Positions 51,326-60,364 of a stretch of DNA of 64,000 nt are shown here, one piece after another; the first letter of the stretch is position 1; each line of letters begins with the position of its first letter. Location: the NCBI RefSeq assembly GCF_025685565.1, contig NZ_JAGSYE010000007.1, positions 72,708-136,707 on the forward strand. The letters are read 5' to 3'. The stretch is from Granulicella aggregans (GTDB lineage Bacteria; Acidobacteriota; Terriglobia; Terriglobales; Acidobacteriaceae). A model generated the notes under the pieces. That model made no database searches. It was given only the letters and a program-made list of their open reading frames with translations, and had not been told where the DNA came from. The translations under genes and the position numbers were made by a program.

Positions 51326-51538
51326 TCACAAAGACAGCATCAACTTTGGGAGGTCTGCTGACTGCAATCGAGATTGGGAAGGGGGCGGACTTGAACCGAC
51401 GTGAAGAGGAACACTGATCATCTCGGTCCCGTTCATCGTGGCCACAAGGTTGTAGGCTTGCTCAAGCTCGTCGGCAGCTTCGATCTGCCGTGGCGTCAGG
51501 TTGACGCCTTGTCTTTCGGTGTGAGTATGCCGCTGCAT
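51326..51538 (-). CDS. Small hypothetical protein
   Basis: A 70-residue frame: LTPRQIEAADELEQAYNLVA looks like a real helix, then a proline- and serine-rich end. Start at the ATG 51538. Convergent with the DUF72 gene. Weak support; family unknown. Confidence 0.4.
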   Translation of the reverse strand: MQRHTHTERQGVNLTPRQIEAADELEQAYNLVATMNGTEMISVPLHVGSSPPPSQSRLQSADLPKLMLSL

Positions 51539-51680
51539 GGTCACCGCTGGCCAGTTTTGCTTCCTAATCAATACACTTGTTCGGAACCGCTGTGTATGAA
51601 ATCCATGGTAAGCGTTATCTGCCGTACCTTCGCTGGTTCAAGTTGCCAAGGCACTCCTGACGGCATCGAAATTAAAAGCT

Positions 51681-52244
51681 ATGGACCAGATGGGCACACC
51701 GGTACCTCTTCGCCAAGTATTGCGGAACATCGTGCGCGAACCTGTAAAGACTTTAGTTCCCCCGTGGAGTTGGAAGGCGGCGGCTTTTGCCGCTGCTGTG
51801 CGTGGAGCAGCCTTTTTCCTTACCAATCTTCAAGCAGGGCGAGGAGAAGCAACGAAGGCCCTCGTCGTTGAGGCCGTATTTGCCTTTGTCACAGGAGGAC
51901 TGATCGGAGTCATCTCCCAGCAGTTACGGAACGCTGAACCTCTGTGGGCGACGGCCGCAGTGGTCTGGGTCGGCCTGCCGGGCGTTATGCTTCTCACACA
52001 ATCGGGAGTTCACCGGCTTGCACACACACCTCACCTCAGCGGTGGACTTGTTCTTTCATTTTTCGTGTCTGCGATCTCAGCAGCCTTCAGTTGGTACGCC
52101 ATGCGTCATGGTGCAATGTTGGGGGGATCTGAAGAGACGACTATTCTTCACGACATAGAAGTTTTGCCGAAGATCCTCCTAGACTTCTTGTTCGCTGGCC
52201 CCAACCTGGTGGCTTCGGCCCTGCGGACAAAGCGTCACGGTTAG
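51681..52244 (+). CDS. Conserved membrane protein of unknown function
   Basis: A 187-residue protein with four likely transmembrane helices (about 33-47, 61-80, 88-106 and 122-142) and a charged end after GSEETTILHDIEVLPKILLD. ATG at 51681, weak ribosome site. I recall similar proteins as 'hypothetical' in acidobacteria but cannot name a family. Confidence 0.6.
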   Translation: MDQMGTPVPLRQVLRNIVREPVKTLVPPWSWKAAAFAAAVRGAAFFLTNLQAGRGEATKALVVEAVFAFVTGGLIGVISQQLRNAEPLWATAAVVWVGLPGVMLLTQSGVHRLAHTPHLSGGLVLSFFVSAISAAFSWYAMRHGAMLGGSEETTILHDIEVLPKILLDFLFAGPNLVASALRTKRHG

Positions 52245-52401
52245 ATTCCGGAGCGCCACGAACTGGGCTATCCTCGGGACCTTTATGCTTCTCCGCGCAA
52301 CCGAGTGGTGACTCTTGAGTTTAAGATTCAGGCAGCCTTTTAGCTCCTATCGCGATCCAACTTCAGGGATCTACTCAATAGATAAACCGAGGAGGACCCC
52401 G

Positions 52402-53169
52402 ATGCGTTTTTGCGCCAATGCGCTCCGTCTCTTGACCGTCTTGAGCTCTCTCCTTGCTGCTTCGTTGAAAGCAGAACCCATTCCAGTGCGATACGGACAA
52501 GGGTCGAGTCATGGTTTTCTCGCACTCAAAACTCTCGACGGCGTGACAATCGCAACAGGAGAGTCGACTCAGGTCGTCAGCAGAGGCAAAGTGACATCTC
52601 GGTTGATATTCCGCTTCAAGGATGGGTCTGTGGATGACGACGTAACGGTCTTCACGCAGGATAAGGTTTTTCGCTTGTTGACCGACCATCACATTCAACA
52701 TGGCCCTTCGTTTCCTAAGCCGATCGACTTCCTGATCGATATGACCAGTGGCGACCTCACATTTAAGGCGGAGGATGGCAGCATCTCGAAGGAGCATATG
52801 GATCTCCCGTCTGATGTCGCTAATGGACTTCCGCCGAATCTGCTGTTGAACATCCTTCCTTCGACACCTCAGACCAGAGTCTCCTATATCGCGCCGGGCA
52901 AAAAGGCGCGACTCATCCATATCTCGATCAGACCGGCGGGGACCATCCCCTTCAAAGTCGGAACATTCCGGCGAAAAGCGACAGACTTCGCGCTCCATGT
53001 TGAACTGGGTGGCGTAACAGGAGTAATTGCGCCGATTATCGGCAAGCAGCCCTCGGACTACCATATCTGGCTCCAGGCGGGTAATCCTCCCGCGTTCGTT
53101 CGCGAGGAAGGAGCGCTGTACGAAGGAGGGCCGATCTGGAGAATGGAGCAAATAAGCCCTTCCTTTTAG
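52402..53169 (+). CDS. Secreted protein of unknown function
   Basis: A 255-residue protein. ATG at 52402 follows GAGGAGG and begins a signal peptide (ALRLLTVLSSLLAASLKA). The mature part is beta-rich: IPVRYGQGSSHGFLALKTLD, FRFKDGSVDDDVTVFTQDKV and FKVGTFRRKATDFALHVELG. The mention of DLPSDVANGLPPNLLLNIL resembles lipid- or polysaccharide-related 'DUF' proteins of the acidobacterial periplasm, but no name is certain. The longer frame start at 52315 is rejected. Confidence 0.65.
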   Translation: MRFCANALRLLTVLSSLLAASLKAEPIPVRYGQGSSHGFLALKTLDGVTIATGESTQVVSRGKVTSRLIFRFKDGSVDDDVTVFTQDKVFRLLTDHHIQHGPSFPKPIDFLIDMTSGDLTFKAEDGSISKEHMDLPSDVANGLPPNLLLNILPSTPQTRVSYIAPGKKARLIHISIRPAGTIPFKVGTFRRKATDFALHVELGGVTGVIAPIIGKQPSDYHIWLQAGNPPAFVREEGALYEGGPIWRMEQISPSF

Positions 53170-53571
53170 GAGTCATTGCTCGGGCGATACGATGTCAGCA
53201 TGGGATATTAGCCTCGGTCTGAGGCTGCGCTACATCTGCCCTCCGCGACAAATATGGCAGACCCTGCGCACATGCACTTTTATTTTTAATACAATGACAT
53301 CGCGGATATACACGAGCGAAACTTGGCTGCTTCCATCTTTGAAAGAGGACAGAAGGCCGTGTCTGTAATGATTCCGCAAATGAAACTCTAACAAGGGACA
53401 GGGTCGATGTCGACTAACGAAAATCGAATCCACCGCCTCGGGATTGACGCGCAGGGTAAAGTACCTGGGTGGATGACCGTGCATGAGAACTAATGCGGCG
53501 ACGGTGTGCACCACGACTGACTCCATTTCATTGAGCTTTTCATCCGCGAGATAGACACAAGGAACTGATCG
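53170..53571. other. Gap with one weak ORF
   Basis: About 400 bases. On the minus strand 53230-53526 encodes 98 residues with a strand-rich second half (LVYIRDVIVLKIKVHVRRVC) that could be a real small protein, but the start and ribosome site are poor. The promoter of the histidine kinase gene lies here. Confidence 0.35.
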
Positions 53572-55542
53572 ATGAGCGTTCCGGGGACATCAAATTCTGT
53601 TCGAGAGGCAGGTTTTGTTGTAGGCAGCCCACTCAGCGTTGTCCCGCTCAGCACTGCAGAGGTATCGCTGCGGGAACGCGAAAGGGAGCTTGAAGAGGCG
53701 CACCGGATTGCGCGTCTGGGGACTTGGAAGTGGGTGAAGGCGACGAATGTGCTCACATGGTCGCCGGAGGTGTACCGGATCTATGGGTGCGACCCGACAC
53801 TGCCTCCTCCGCGTGGGGACGCGACCCGCAAGTTGACGGGCGAGAAGAGCTGGGAGGCCATCACTACGGCGCTGCAACGCGCCTTCGACTACGGGGAGCC
53901 TTACGAGCTCGACCTATCGATCACCAACACCAGCGGCGAACCCCGCTGGGTCCAGGCACGGGGGGAGGTGGCCGAGCGCGACGCCAATGGAGCGGTGACG
54001 GTGCTGCGCGGGACAGTGCAGGACATTACCGAACGAAAGCAGAACGAAGCGCGGTTGGAACAGTTGACGGACAGACTGCTCGAGACGGAGTCGCGGTTCC
54101 AGCGCCTTTACGAAGCGAATCTGATGGGCATCTGCTACCCGGATAGGTTCGGTGCTTTCTCGGACGGCAACGACGAGTTTCTCCGTGTAGTGGGATACAC
54201 GAGAGCGGACCTGAAGGCGGGCCTCGTGCGGTGGGACACGATGACGCCGCCGGAGTATGCCGAGCTGGATGCGAGGCACATCGGCGAGGCGGCCGAACGC
54301 GGAAGCTGCACGCCCTATGAAAAGGAGTACATCCGCAAGGACGGATCGCGCGTGCCAATCATGTGCGGATATGCCCTGCTGGAGGGTTCAGAGGATGAGT
54401 ACATCGGGTTCATCAGCGATCTGAGCGCGCAGAAAGAGGCCGAGCATGCAATGGCGGAGCGCGAGCGAAGGTTTCGCGAGCTGGCGGAGAGTCTGCCGGA
54501 GTTGGTTTGGGAGTCGGATGCGAGTGGCGCGGTGACCTACTTCAACCACAACTTCCGGCTCTTTTCCGGCTTTGAGCTGGCAGATATTCGAGGCAGAGAG
54601 ATTAGGGAATTGGTGCATCCGGAGGACGAGCCAAGAACGTCCGCGCACTGGATGCGATGTGTGCAGGCTGGCGAACCGTACGAGAACGAGCATCGGATGC
54701 GGCGGAAGGACGGGTCCTATCGGGCGTTTCTGGCGCGTGCTGTTGCAGTCCGCAATGACGCGGGCGAGATCGTGCGCTGGCTCGGGACGGCCACGGACAT
54801 CCACGATCAGAAGCTAGCAGAAGAGGCGTTGCGACGCACGGAAAAGCTCGCTGCTGCCGGACGCCTTGCGGCGAGCATGGCGCACGAGATTAATAATCCG
54901 CTGGAATCGGTGACGAACTCGCTCTTCCTGGCCCTTCAGGACAAGACGTTGCCCGCAGACACGCGGGCTTATCTCGAGCTAGCTGACAGGGAGTTGCGGC
55001 GTGTTGCCCATGTGACCACGCAGACGCTGCAGTTTCACCGTCAGTCGAGGTTCGCGGCAGTCGAGGACTTGGGCAGCCTGATGGACTCAGCTGTCGCATT
55101 GTTCGAGGTACGCGCGGCGACCGTAGGTGTGATTTTGGAACGCGACTATCGCTGTGCTGGACGGCTGTACTGTTGTGGCGATGAGGTCCGGCAAGTATTT
55201 GCAAACCTGCTGAGCAACGCTCTGGATGCAGTCCGGGGCGGTGGGAAGATCAGGGTGAGGATCGCCCGCGTGAAGGGCTGGGACGAGGCAAGGACGGAGG
55301 GATTGCGCGTGTCGGTAGGGGACACAGGACAAGGAATTCCAGTCGAGATCCGAGAAAAGATCTTCGAGGCCTTTGTGACGACGAAGGACGCGACAGGCAC
55401 GGGATTGGGCCTATGGGTGTCGTTGGGCATCATACAGAAGCATGGCGGAAGGATAGCGATGCGCACCCGTCTGGGTCAGGGAACTGTCTTCAGCTTGTTC
55501 CTGCCAATAGACGGTCTACCGGCCAGGCTTGTACCGAGCTAG
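53572..55542 (+). CDS. Multi-PAS sensor histidine kinase
   Basis: A 656-residue cytosolic-looking sensor (no transmembrane segment). Three PAS/PAC units: about 30-155 (ARLGTWKWVKATNVLTWSPE), 160-285 (LYEANLMGICYPDRFGAFSD to SEDEYIGFISDLS) and 295-415 (LPELVWESDASGAVTYFNHN). Then HisKA with H438 in MAHEINNPLESVTNS, and HATPase_c with VFANLLSNALDAV (N box), VGDTGQGIP (G1) and GTGLGLWVSLG (G2). Complete. The second PAS is closely similar to one in the kinase at 60519. No receiver gene adjoins it. Confidence 0.93.
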   Translation: MSVPGTSNSVREAGFVVGSPLSVVPLSTAEVSLRERERELEEAHRIARLGTWKWVKATNVLTWSPEVYRIYGCDPTLPPPRGDATRKLTGEKSWEAITTALQRAFDYGEPYELDLSITNTSGEPRWVQARGEVAERDANGAVTVLRGTVQDITERKQNEARLEQLTDRLLETESRFQRLYEANLMGICYPDRFGAFSDGNDEFLRVVGYTRADLKAGLVRWDTMTPPEYAELDARHIGEAAERGSCTPYEKEYIRKDGSRVPIMCGYALLEGSEDEYIGFISDLSAQKEAEHAMAERERRFRELAESLPELVWESDASGAVTYFNHNFRLFSGFELADIRGREIRELVHPEDEPRTSAHWMRCVQAGEPYENEHRMRRKDGSYRAFLARAVAVRNDAGEIVRWLGTATDIHDQKLAEEALRRTEKLAAAGRLAASMAHEINNPLESVTNSLFLALQDKTLPADTRAYLELADRELRRVAHVTTQTLQFHRQSRFAAVEDLGSLMDSAVALFEVRAATVGVILERDYRCAGRLYCCGDEVRQVFANLLSNALDAVRGGGKIRVRIARVKGWDEARTEGLRVSVGDTGQGIPVEIREKIFEAFVTTKDATGTGLGLWVSLGIIQKHGGRIAMRTRLGQGTVFSLFLPIDGLPARLVPS

Positions 55543-55565
55543 AACGAATCCAGTATCCGCGAAGC

Positions 55566-55816
55566 TCATCGCTGCCTGAATTCGACCGTGTCCAGGCCAG
55601 GCTGTTTGATGAACGTGTGTAGAGGTTTCGGGTATTTCGAGCTGGGGTCTTGTACGGGTTGCGCCGTGCTCGGATACATCTTGGCCTGTTCCTGCGCGGT
55701 GGCCACTGTCCAAACGCAGGCGGAACCGCAACCGCCGCTAAACCTGATCCCAAGGCACCAATCATTTGTCGACGCGATAAAGACTTCTCTGAATTTTCCC
55801 GTTCCTCGGCCATCAC
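55566..55816 (-). pseudogene. N-terminal remnant of a Tat-exported SDR oxidoreductase
   Basis: Starts SRRQMIGALGSGLAAVAVPP, a Tat signal, in one frame to about 55708, then continues in another as ATAQEQAKMYPSTAQPVQDP and SSKYPKPLHTFIKQPGLD to 55566. This is the leader and proline-rich linker that precede 'KM-P--DHGE' in Tat-type SDR proteins of acidobacteria. The Rossmann domain is absent: the kinase gene takes its place. Frameshifted and truncated. Confidence 0.65.
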
Positions 55817-56026
55817 ACGGTCCTCTGACGTTCCGAGCTAGATAAAGCTCATGTTGTCGCGAGACACTAAAGAGCTCCATATACCTCGACCTTATTGCGA
55901 CCCAAACTCAGTAGGTTGTTTGTCCTAATCCGACGATTCGCAAGAACAGCAAGGTGGGTTTTCATTGTTTGGTCGCCACTACGTTTACGCCGAGAACGCC
56001 ATCGCACGATCAAGCATCAGATAAGC

Positions 56027-56716
56027 ATGGTTGTTCCTATCTGTGGAAAGCATGACTGGGAGCATGTCTTGACAGGTCTCCCGGCCTTTTGTCCCGGCTC
56101 GGCACCGATGCTCGTGATAAGTCCTCACCCTGACGACGAGACGTTAACTGTGGGCGGTCTGATTTATGCGCAGCGCGAAAGAGACTTGCCAATTACGATA
56201 GTCGCGGTTACTGATGGGGAAAATGCATATGACGGATACGCTGGGCTCGGCGAACTCCGCGTAAGAGAGCAGACACAGGCGGCTGCGCGTCTCCGAATCG
56301 AAAGCGAATATCTGCTGCGGTTACAGATCACAGACAGCAAGGTAAGCCAAGAGCGATCGAGCGTCGTCGAACGGCTTCTGCCTTTCGTCACGCCACGGAC
56401 GCATATTCTGGCCCCCTGGCCTTTTGACTTTCATCCCGACCACGAGGCCTGTGGTGTCGCTGCGCGGGAGCTCGCCGAAAGGACGGGTGCGCGCCTTGCT
56501 TTCTACTTCTTTTGGACGTGGCACCGTGGCACGCCAGAACTTTTGGAAGGCCTTCGCCTCCATGCGTTTCCGCTCAATGTCGACCAGCGGACCGCTAAGG
56601 CAGAAGCATTGGCGTTTCATGCATCACAGCTTCATCATCCGTCCGGTGATCCCATACTGCATGACATTCATCTTTGGCCCGCTTTCCTCCCATTCGAGTT
56701 TTACCTTCCCGCATGA
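56027..56716 (+). CDS. PIG-L (LmbE)-family deacetylase
   Basis: A 229-residue zinc-dependent N-deacetylase-like protein. The motif SPHPDDETLTVGG supplies zinc ligands (H, D, D), and PWPFDFHPDHEACGVAARE gives the last histidine. These enzymes remove acetyl groups from N-acetylglucosamine-type conjugates. ATG at 56027 is preferred; the frame extends to a TTG at 55895 with a basic hydrophobic leader that has no clear role. Its TGA overlaps the ATG of the methyltransferase gene. First of four coupled genes. Confidence 0.88.
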   Translation: MVVPICGKHDWEHVLTGLPAFCPGSAPMLVISPHPDDETLTVGGLIYAQRERDLPITIVAVTDGENAYDGYAGLGELRVREQTQAAARLRIESEYLLRLQITDSKVSQERSSVVERLLPFVTPRTHILAPWPFDFHPDHEACGVAARELAERTGARLAFYFFWTWHRGTPELLEGLRLHAFPLNVDQRTAKAEALAFHASQLHHPSGDPILHDIHLWPAFLPFEFYLPA

Positions 56717-57288
56717 TCTATGACGTCACCTCCAAAGCGTTCTTTGAAGCCAAGTACCAGGACTGCGAGGACCCGTGGAGTTTCGCTACAAGTTCGTACG
56801 AGCGTGAGCGGTATGAGGCTATCCTATCTGCGGTTGGTGGCCGACGCTATCGACGCGCGTTTGAGCCAGGCTGTTCTATCGGAGTCTTGACGGCGATGCT
56901 GGCGCGGATCTGTGACAGCGTGGAGGCAATGGATATTTCTCCGACCGCTATAGCGCAAGCCCGCGAGCGAACGCAACATCTTGATAATGTGCGAACAACC
57001 TGCGGAGCCCTTCCGGCCTTCATACCGTCTGGGACTTTCGACCTTATCGTATTCAGCGAAATTGGCTATTACTTTACGGAAGAGGATCTGTTCGCCGTCG
57101 CAACAGCTGTCACCAGCCGGGTGAGCACGTCTGGTGTCTTTGTCGCCGCGCACTGGCTTGGCGACTCATCCGATCATTTGCTCTCCGGAGACCGCGTTCA
57201 TGAAATCCTCAATCAGGTTCCAGACTTCATCCTGCGGCATGGACAACGCCATACCGGTTTTCGACTTGACGTCTGGACGCGAGGATAG
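56713..57288 (+). CDS. SAM-dependent methyltransferase (NodS-like)
   Basis: A 191-residue class I methyltransferase of the NodS type. WSFATSSYERERYEAILSAV at the start and FEPGCSIGVLTAMLARICDS (motif I, E-x-G-C-x-x-G), MDISPTAIAQARER (acidic loop) and FDLIVFSEIGYYFTEEDLFA are as in NodS, which N-methylates the deacetylated end of chito-oligosaccharides. Coupled by ATGA to the deacetylase: an N-methylation of an amine freed by the PIG-L enzyme would fit. Substrate not shown. Confidence 0.88.
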   Translation: MIYDVTSKAFFEAKYQDCEDPWSFATSSYERERYEAILSAVGGRRYRRAFEPGCSIGVLTAMLARICDSVEAMDISPTAIAQARERTQHLDNVRTTCGALPAFIPSGTFDLIVFSEIGYYFTEEDLFAVATAVTSRVSTSGVFVAAHWLGDSSDHLLSGDRVHEILNQVPDFILRHGQRHTGFRLDVWTRG

Positions 57289-58000
57289 TTGGCACATCTC
57301 AGTGCTTATTCCCGCACGCAATGAAGAGGCTCTTCTGCCTCGCTGCCTATTCTCTGTGCAACGTGCACGCTTAAAGCTGCCACCGGAAGTTACAAGCGAC
57401 GTCATCGTGGTCGATGATGCATCATCTGACCGGACGAGAGCGATAGCTGAAAGCATCCTTAGAGACGAAGGTGCCGTTGTTAGCACAACTGAGGGAGGAG
57501 TTGGCAGCGCTCGCTCCCTCGCGGCGAGCATTGCTCTCGGGAGATATAAAGGTCCCGCTCATCTGCACTGGCTTGCCAATACAGATGCGGACTGCTGCGT
57601 TCCCGAGACATGGTTGCTGGATCAACTCGCCATCGCCGAGACCAATGTCCAAGCTATTGCAGGCATCATCAGCGTAGATAGCTTCAGTGAGCACCAGCCA
57701 GAGGTCGCTGAGCGCTTCAGTTCCAGTTATCTGATTCACGCCGACGGTTCTCACCCTCATGTACATGGCGCGAACCTTGGCGTGCGCGCAGATGCATACC
57801 TTCGTGCGGGTGGCTGGAGTTCCTTGCCTACAGCGGAGGACCACGATTTATGGAACCGCCTCCACACTACGGGTTCTCTGCGCGTCTCGCTCGGGAGCGT
57901 CCGAGTGGTCACCAGCGGACGCCGCGTTGGCCGTGCACCCCTCGGCTTCGCCCAAGCTCTGGCCGCGCACAATAACGAAGAACTCGAGGCAGCTGAGTGA
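57239..58000 (+). CDS. Family 2 glycosyltransferase
   Basis: A 253-residue GT2 enzyme. ISVLIPARNEEALLPRCLFS, IVVDDASSDRTRAIAES and the metal motif WLANTDADCCVPETWL (DxD) are visible, with the acceptor region TAEDHDLWNRL (ED). ATG at 57239 overlaps the end of the methyltransferase gene by 50 bases; an alternative internal start is TTG at 57263. No transmembrane helix, so it is cytosolic or peripheral. It ends overlapping the next gene by GTGA. Would add a sugar in the same pathway. Confidence 0.88.
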   Translation: MDNAIPVFDLTSGREDSWHISVLIPARNEEALLPRCLFSVQRARLKLPPEVTSDVIVVDDASSDRTRAIAESILRDEGAVVSTTEGGVGSARSLAASIALGRYKGPAHLHWLANTDADCCVPETWLLDQLAIAETNVQAIAGIISVDSFSEHQPEVAERFSSSYLIHADGSHPHVHGANLGVRADAYLRAGGWSSLPTAEDHDLWNRLHTTGSLRVSLGSVRVVTSGRRVGRAPLGFAQALAAHNNEELEAAE

Positions 58001-58908
58001 GTCTCATCGACGAAGTCAGGGATATCACGGCTTCGCCGCTGCCATTGCCAGGGCACGGGCAGACGTCCGAGCGACATCGTTTCCTCTTTGAGACCGGGCG
58101 GCGCAACCTCTCCCTCGCGCGACTCGCTGAGGCCCATTGGGACGCAGTCGCCATCCTTAGCGAGGCTGGTCACGAAGTTGCTCCTAATGCAATCTATGGC
58201 GTTTGGGCTGCCGAAATCCCCGGTCGCTCCCTGCATCTCGGGGGTCAGACGCTATCAGGCAAGAAGCCGTTTTGCAGCGGAGCTGGGCTTATCGATCGAG
58301 CTTTGGTAACGGTTGGTGACCCAGAACATCTATTGATTGACGTTGACCTCCGGCAACCCAATTTCGAGTTTGACCGCTCAGAGTGGCACGCACAAGCGTT
58401 CTCTGAAACGAGCACATGCACCGTAGCCTTCAATGCCATCAGGTTTTCTAAGAGGGATATTGTTGGTCCGGCAGGCTTCTATCTTAATCGTCCGGGTTTC
58501 TGGCATGGCGCTTGCGGACCTGCCGCATGTTGGGCCGGCGGCGCTGCAGGACTCGTAGACTGGGCCGCGAACCAGACGCGCAGTGATCCTCACACCCTGG
58601 CGCACTTTGGCGCGATGCGGTCCAGCCTTTGGGCGCTGGAAACCCTTCTGGATGCCGTGGGTGCAGAGATAGATCGAAGTCCAACGGACGGGGTTGCTGC
58701 TCGCATCCGCGCGCTCCGCGTCCGTCATCTCGTAGAGGTTCATGCCACCGACATACTTCGCCGTCTTGCGCGGGCCTACGGTCCGCACCCTCTCGCCTTC
58801 GACGAAGCAGTATCAGTGCGCTATCAGGAGCTCGATCTCTATCTTCGACAATCTCATGCCGAACGCGACCTACACAGGCTCGGAGAATTAGAGCGGATGC
58901 CTGTGTGA
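57997..58908 (+). CDS. Acyl-CoA dehydrogenase-like protein
   Basis: A 303-residue flavoprotein-type protein shorter than normal acyl-CoA dehydrogenases (about 380). LARLAEAHWDAVAILSEAGH resembles the N-terminal helical region, and HFGAMRSSLWALETLLDAVG to FDEAVSVRYQELDLYLRQSH the C-terminal helical bundle. The usual catalytic glutamate position could not be located. GTG start overlaps the GT2 stop. It ends the operon. Maybe an oxidase or N-hydroxylase-type member acting on the amine or acyl part of the same metabolite. Confidence 0.75.
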   Translation: MSLIDEVRDITASPLPLPGHGQTSERHRFLFETGRRNLSLARLAEAHWDAVAILSEAGHEVAPNAIYGVWAAEIPGRSLHLGGQTLSGKKPFCSGAGLIDRALVTVGDPEHLLIDVDLRQPNFEFDRSEWHAQAFSETSTCTVAFNAIRFSKRDIVGPAGFYLNRPGFWHGACGPAACWAGGAAGLVDWAANQTRSDPHTLAHFGAMRSSLWALETLLDAVGAEIDRSPTDGVAARIRALRVRHLVEVHATDILRRLARAYGPHPLAFDEAVSVRYQELDLYLRQSHAERDLHRLGELERMPV

Positions 58909-58927
58909 TCTACCACGACTGAAACCG

Positions 58928-59110
58928 TCATTGGCTTTGAAGCGGTTTTGAAACCGCTTCGAGGCTCTTGCCGGCTGCTTCAATGAAGTGCTCGCATATT
59001 GCTGCGGCAATCATGAGCGCCGCGCCAAGTGCATAGCCCGCGGCTACGGGGAAGCGAGAGCCGGTATTGATGAGGAGGCCAAATAGAATCGGAGCTCCGA
59101 CACCAGCCAC
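58928..59110 (-). pseudogene. C-terminal remnant of an MFS transporter
   Basis: GVGAPILFGLLINTGSRFPV, then YALGAALMIAAAICEHFIEA and KSLEAVSKPLQSQ: this is the last helix pair of a transporter nearly the same as that encoded at 48584 (which has GVGAPLLFGELISTGS and QSLESVSKPLQSR). Only about 60 residues are left; the preceding 11 helices are missing. A piece of a deleted paralogue. Confidence 0.85.
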
Positions 59111-59257
59111 GAGGGGTCATGAGCCGGTTCTTTGTGGTCCGGCGAAGCTGAGATTGGAGGCAGCAATGCAGAGTTGTGGTAAATCGAAGTCTTCTGAATG
59201 TGCCTCATCCGCGGGCACTTTGGCCAACGACTTTTTACACGTCGGCATCTATTTCGT

Positions 59258-59455
59258 ATGCCGATCGAACAGGTAAAACCAAACGAGCCGAACTTCCGCC
59301 GGGTTCTCGTTCTGTTCTGCGTGACCATTGTCGCTGTTCTGATCCTCGCTCTTGTATTTGTCAAGTTCGATGGCAATCACTTTTCGCTAGGACATCCATC
59401 CCGACAGTCAAAGACTTCCTTCGTGGCCTTTCGAACTCCGCAAGTGTTTGCTTGA
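59258..59455 (+). CDS. Small single-pass membrane protein (truncated?)
   Basis: A 65-residue frame: PIEQVKPNEPNFRRVLVLFC, then one transmembrane helix (VTIVAVLILALVFVKF, about 20-35) and a short tail. The end probably runs into the IS5 fragment that begins near 59455, so the real C-terminus may be lost. Moderate support from charge and hydrophobicity pattern only. Confidence 0.35.
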   Translation: MPIEQVKPNEPNFRRVLVLFCVTIVAVLILALVFVKFDGNHFSLGHPSRQSKTSFVAFRTPQVFA

Positions 59456-59590
59456 AGGGGCCGGCGTTTTGCGGATGCCACCATCGCAAGCGTAAAAAAT
59501 GGGCCTTGCGGGCGCCTCCACGCGCCGGGCAAGGATACGAAGATCGTCGGTCGCCGCTAGCAACAGTCTCCTTCGTCATATCGTTTCAGA
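59455..59590 (+). pseudogene. Short IS5-family transposase fragment
   Basis: RRFADATIASVKNGPCGRLH then APGKDTKIVGRR in one + frame, matching the first catalytic region 'F-DAT-AS-KKGG--GPTRRGKGTKI' of IS5 transposases such as the one at 11020. Damaged at several positions and with a stop at once after it. Just a scrap. Confidence 0.55.
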
Positions 59591-59902
59591 GTCTTATCAA
59601 ACGTTGCCCCTAACCCCTACCATCGCGAGAAGAGACTGACGGAGTTAGCCCGCTGCCCCAGCATCCTCGATCAATACTGAACGCAAAAAGTGTCCGAACG
59701 CAATCAACAATCTGTCGCTTAACTGATATAACTTTTGACATCACGCACTATACGACGAGTGCTGCTCGAATCATTCAATATTCGGTATAGGGAGAAGGTC
59801 TGAAAAGACGGTTGAACTCATGGACCGGTAATCTGTGGGCAGGACTAGCGAGTCTGACGCGCGTGTTCTTCAGTTGTCTATCTGCCACCGGGGGAGAAGA
59901 CT
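59591..59902. other. Gap without a gene
   Basis: About 310 bases before the response regulator. No supported coding frame. It should contain the promoter of the regulator-kinase pair. Confidence 0.5.
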
Positions 59903-60364
59903 ATGGGCAAATCGACGGGTCGTTTAATGCGCGAGGGGAGGATCATTGTTGCTGACGACGAACAGGTCATTGCGAACACGTTGGCCATCATCCTGAATCA
60001 AGCCGGTTTTAGCGCGCAGGCCGTCTATAGCGGTGAGAGTGCCCTCGAAGCTCTGAGCTCTTTCGAGCCAGACATGCTCATTAGTGACGTGATTATGCCT
60101 GGAATGACCGGCATTGAAGTTGCCATGCGGACACGCGAGATTTTGCCTACGTGCAAGATCTTGCTGTTTTCAGGGCAAGCAGCTACCTCTGATCTTCTGG
60201 AAACTGCACGGGCTAAGGGGCATAATTTTGAAATTCTTGCGAAGCCGGTTCACCCGGCTGACCTGCTGGCGAAATTACGATCGTTCGACTCAGATAGGGG
60301 TTCGGACTCTCGTCGTAGCGAATCCGGCGTTTCGGGGGATAAGGGCGGAAATTGGGCAATCTGA
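59903..60364 (+). CDS. Response regulator receiver protein
   Basis: A 153-residue CheY-like protein. Acidic pocket VADDEQVI (D18, D19), phospho-acceptor D62 in ISDVIMPGMTG, LLFSGQAATS and AKPVHP with the conserved lysine. No DNA-binding domain; the 25-residue tail after AKLRSFD is serine- and glycine-rich. GGGGAGAAG precedes ATG. It lies 154 bases upstream of the kinase gene at 60519 and is likely its partner. Close relative of the receiver at 35119. Confidence 0.92.
   Translation: MGKSTGRLMREGRIIVADDEQVIANTLAIILNQAGFSAQAVYSGESALEALSSFEPDMLISDVIMPGMTGIEVAMRTREILPTCKILLFSGQAATSDLLETARAKGHNFEILAKPVHPADLLAKLRSFDSDRGSDSRRSESGVSGDKGGNWAI

Noticed and set aside
51370..51400. tRNA 3'-end-like sequence (GTTCAAGTCC on the minus strand followed by CCTTCCCA)
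   Set aside because: The T-stem has a mismatch and no matching acceptor strand (GGAAGGG) or anticodon arm lies at the right distance; at most a fragment.
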